Positions 5,228-6,170 of a stretch of 6,170 nucleotides of DNA are shown piece after piece. The notes below the pieces were generated by a model. It ran no database searches. It was not told where the DNA came from and was given only the letters and a program-made list of their open reading frames with translations. The first letter of the stretch is position 1; the number at the start of each line of letters is the position of its first letter. Made by a program: the position numbers and the translations under genes. The DNA comes from Chitinophaga pinensis. Its GTDB lineage: Bacteria; Bacteroidota; Bacteroidia; Flavobacteriales_D; Crocinitomicaceae. The stretch covers positions 1-6,170 of the forward strand of contig CAMBMC010000155.1 in NCBI GenBank assembly GCA_945868555.1. Direction: 5' to 3'.

Positions 5228-6170
5228 ATGATCACAAGCAATAAAACAATCGTCGAACAACTTGTTGCGCAATGTCTGCAACATGGAATGAAGCATGTTG
5301 TCTGTTCGCCCGGATCGCGCAACGCACCGTTCATTATTGCCTTTGATGAACACCCTGAAATGAGTTGCTATGTTATTCATGATGAGCGAAGTGCCGCTTT
5401 CTTTGCGCTTGGTCTCTCCCAACAATTGGACGCGCCGGTGGGAATCGTGTGTACGTCGGGTTCGGCCCCATTAAATTATTATCCAGCAGTCGCAGAGGCA
5501 TACTATCAGTGTCTTCCTTTGGTGGTCATCACGGCTGATCGTCCAGAGGAATGGGTAGACCAAGGGGATGGACAAACCATTGTGCAACGGGATGTATTTG
5601 GCAAGCACGTGCGCTACGCCTGCTCATTTAGCGACAATGAACAAAATCCGGATGCGGTCTGGTTTGTTCAACGTGAAACGGCCATTGCTTTCAATCAGGG
5701 CAATGGAGATTGGAAAGGTCCAATACATTTTAATGTGGGTTTACGCGAGCCACTTTATTCGCGCTCGGAAGCAAAAGGTATCGTTGGGAAAAGCATTTAT
5801 TCCTCTAAAGGAGAATTTCGCTTGAGTAAAGGAGATCTTAGTGTGTGTGAGGAAGGCTTGAGTTTGCCAAAAAAATTAGTGCTTTGTGGTCAAATGAATC
5901 CGGATCCAAAGCTGTTGGAGGCATTGAAACTTTTTGCAAATGACCACTCCGTCCTTATTTTGGTGGAAAACACGTCCAACCAAAGTAACCAGCGATTTGT
6001 ACACTGCATCGATCGGCTTTTGAATGTCATTACGGATGAAGAGATAGAAGAGTTTAAGCCGGATTTACTCATTTCTCTTGGTGGGGCCATTGTTTCAAAG
6101 AGAATAAAATCTTTCCTTAGAAAAAACAAACCTCAAATGCATTGGAAAATCGGTAGCGAATTTCCATACA
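5228..6170 (+). CDS. menD: SEPHCHC synthase MenD, N-terminal part, cut by the window end
   Basis: MenD is the thiamine-diphosphate enzyme that decarboxylates 2-oxoglutarate and adds the succinyl semialdehyde unit to isochorismate, forming SEPHCHC. The frame is open for 314 residues to the window edge, a little over half of a typical 550-residue MenD. The N-terminal PYR domain is intact. SPGSRNAP (27-34) holds Ser30/Arg31 (E. coli Ser32/Arg33), HDERSAAF (51-58) holds the ThDP-activating Glu53 (E. coli Glu55), and ITADRPEEW (101-109) with DGQTIVQ (114-120) holds Arg105 and Gln116 (E. coli Arg107 and Gln118). The central domain begins after about residue 190; the ThDP pyrophosphate-binding domain is outside the window. 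The ATG lies 11 nt after the isochorismate synthase stop. An AAGGA directly abuts it, too close for a normal Shine-Dalgarno. An in-frame TTG at 5219 would add only three residues and is less likely. It is the third gene of the operon and supplies the step right after its neighbour. Confidence 0.96.
   Translation, partial: MITSNKTIVEQLVAQCLQHGMKHVVCSPGSRNAPFIIAFDEHPEMSCYVIHDERSAAFFALGLSQQLDAPVGIVCTSGSAPLNYYPAVAEAYYQCLPLVVITADRPEEWVDQGDGQTIVQRDVFGKHVRYACSFSDNEQNPDAVWFVQRETAIAFNQGNGDWKGPIHFNVGLREPLYSRSEAKGIVGKSIYSSKGEFRLSKGDLSVCEEGLSLPKKLVLCGQMNPDPKLLEALKLFANDHSVLILVENTSNQSNQRFVHCIDRLLNVITDEEIEEFKPDLLISLGGAIVSKRIKSFLRKNKPQMHWKIGSEFPY

Noticed and set aside
5568..5825. 85-codon + strand open frame inside menD
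   Set aside because: It lies entirely within the well-conserved MenD frame and its peptide shows no recognisable domain.
5228..6170. menD as a truncated pseudogene
   Set aside because: The frame has no stop or frameshift and simply reaches the window end, so the missing C-terminal half is a boundary effect.

Overview
The window looks like chromosomal DNA of a Bacteroidota bacterium, most likely of the Flavobacteriales. It has moderate GC. Start codons mostly lack well-spaced Shine-Dalgarno sequences. Two start codons sit directly behind boxes matching the Bacteroidota -7 promoter consensus TAnnTTTG. The protein families and their order (Nif3 + coiled-coil zinc-ribbon protein; thioesterase + short isochorismate synthase + MenD) are also typical of that phylum. 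Genus-level placement is not possible from the sequence alone.

Layout. (1) Positions 1-1389, + strand: the C-terminal 209 residues of a Nif3-like dinuclear metal protein, then 3 nt later a 251-residue coiled-coil protein with a C4 zinc ribbon. A clear intrinsic terminator ends this unit at 1414-1441. (2) Positions 1456-2679, + strand: a compact 407-residue DEAD-box RNA helicase with all canonical motifs. (3) Positions 2680-2734: a short junction holding a 14-bp tandem repeat that runs into the stop codon of the convergent gene. (4) Positions 2731-3738, - strand: murB, a cytosolic peptidoglycan precursor enzyme. (5) Positions 3739-3837: a 99-bp divergent promoter region. (6) Positions 3838 to the window end, + strand: a menaquinone operon, menI (DHNA-CoA thioesterase), a menF-type isochorismate synthase starting at TTG inside the menI stop codon, and menD, which is cut by the window edge.

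How the genes work together: the isochorismate synthase converts chorismate to isochorismate, MenD adds a 2-oxoglutarate-derived succinyl semialdehyde unit to give SEPHCHC, and MenI later releases 1,4-dihydroxy-2-naphthoate from its CoA thioester. The other Men enzymes are not in the window; they may lie further downstream. MurB is transcribed divergently from this operon, and both transcripts are predicted to start at or within a few nucleotides of their ATG.

Every gene belongs to a known, widespread family and I see no previously undescribed system. The points worth a second look are regulatory and architectural: the paired leaderless-type promoters, the TTGA start/stop overlap, the 14-bp repeat at the convergent junction, an A8 tract next to a substituted motif in the isochorismate synthase, and a terminator placed almost on the helicase start codon. 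There is no gene-free stretch longer than 300 bases. I see no tRNA, rRNA, CRISPR array or insertion sequence.
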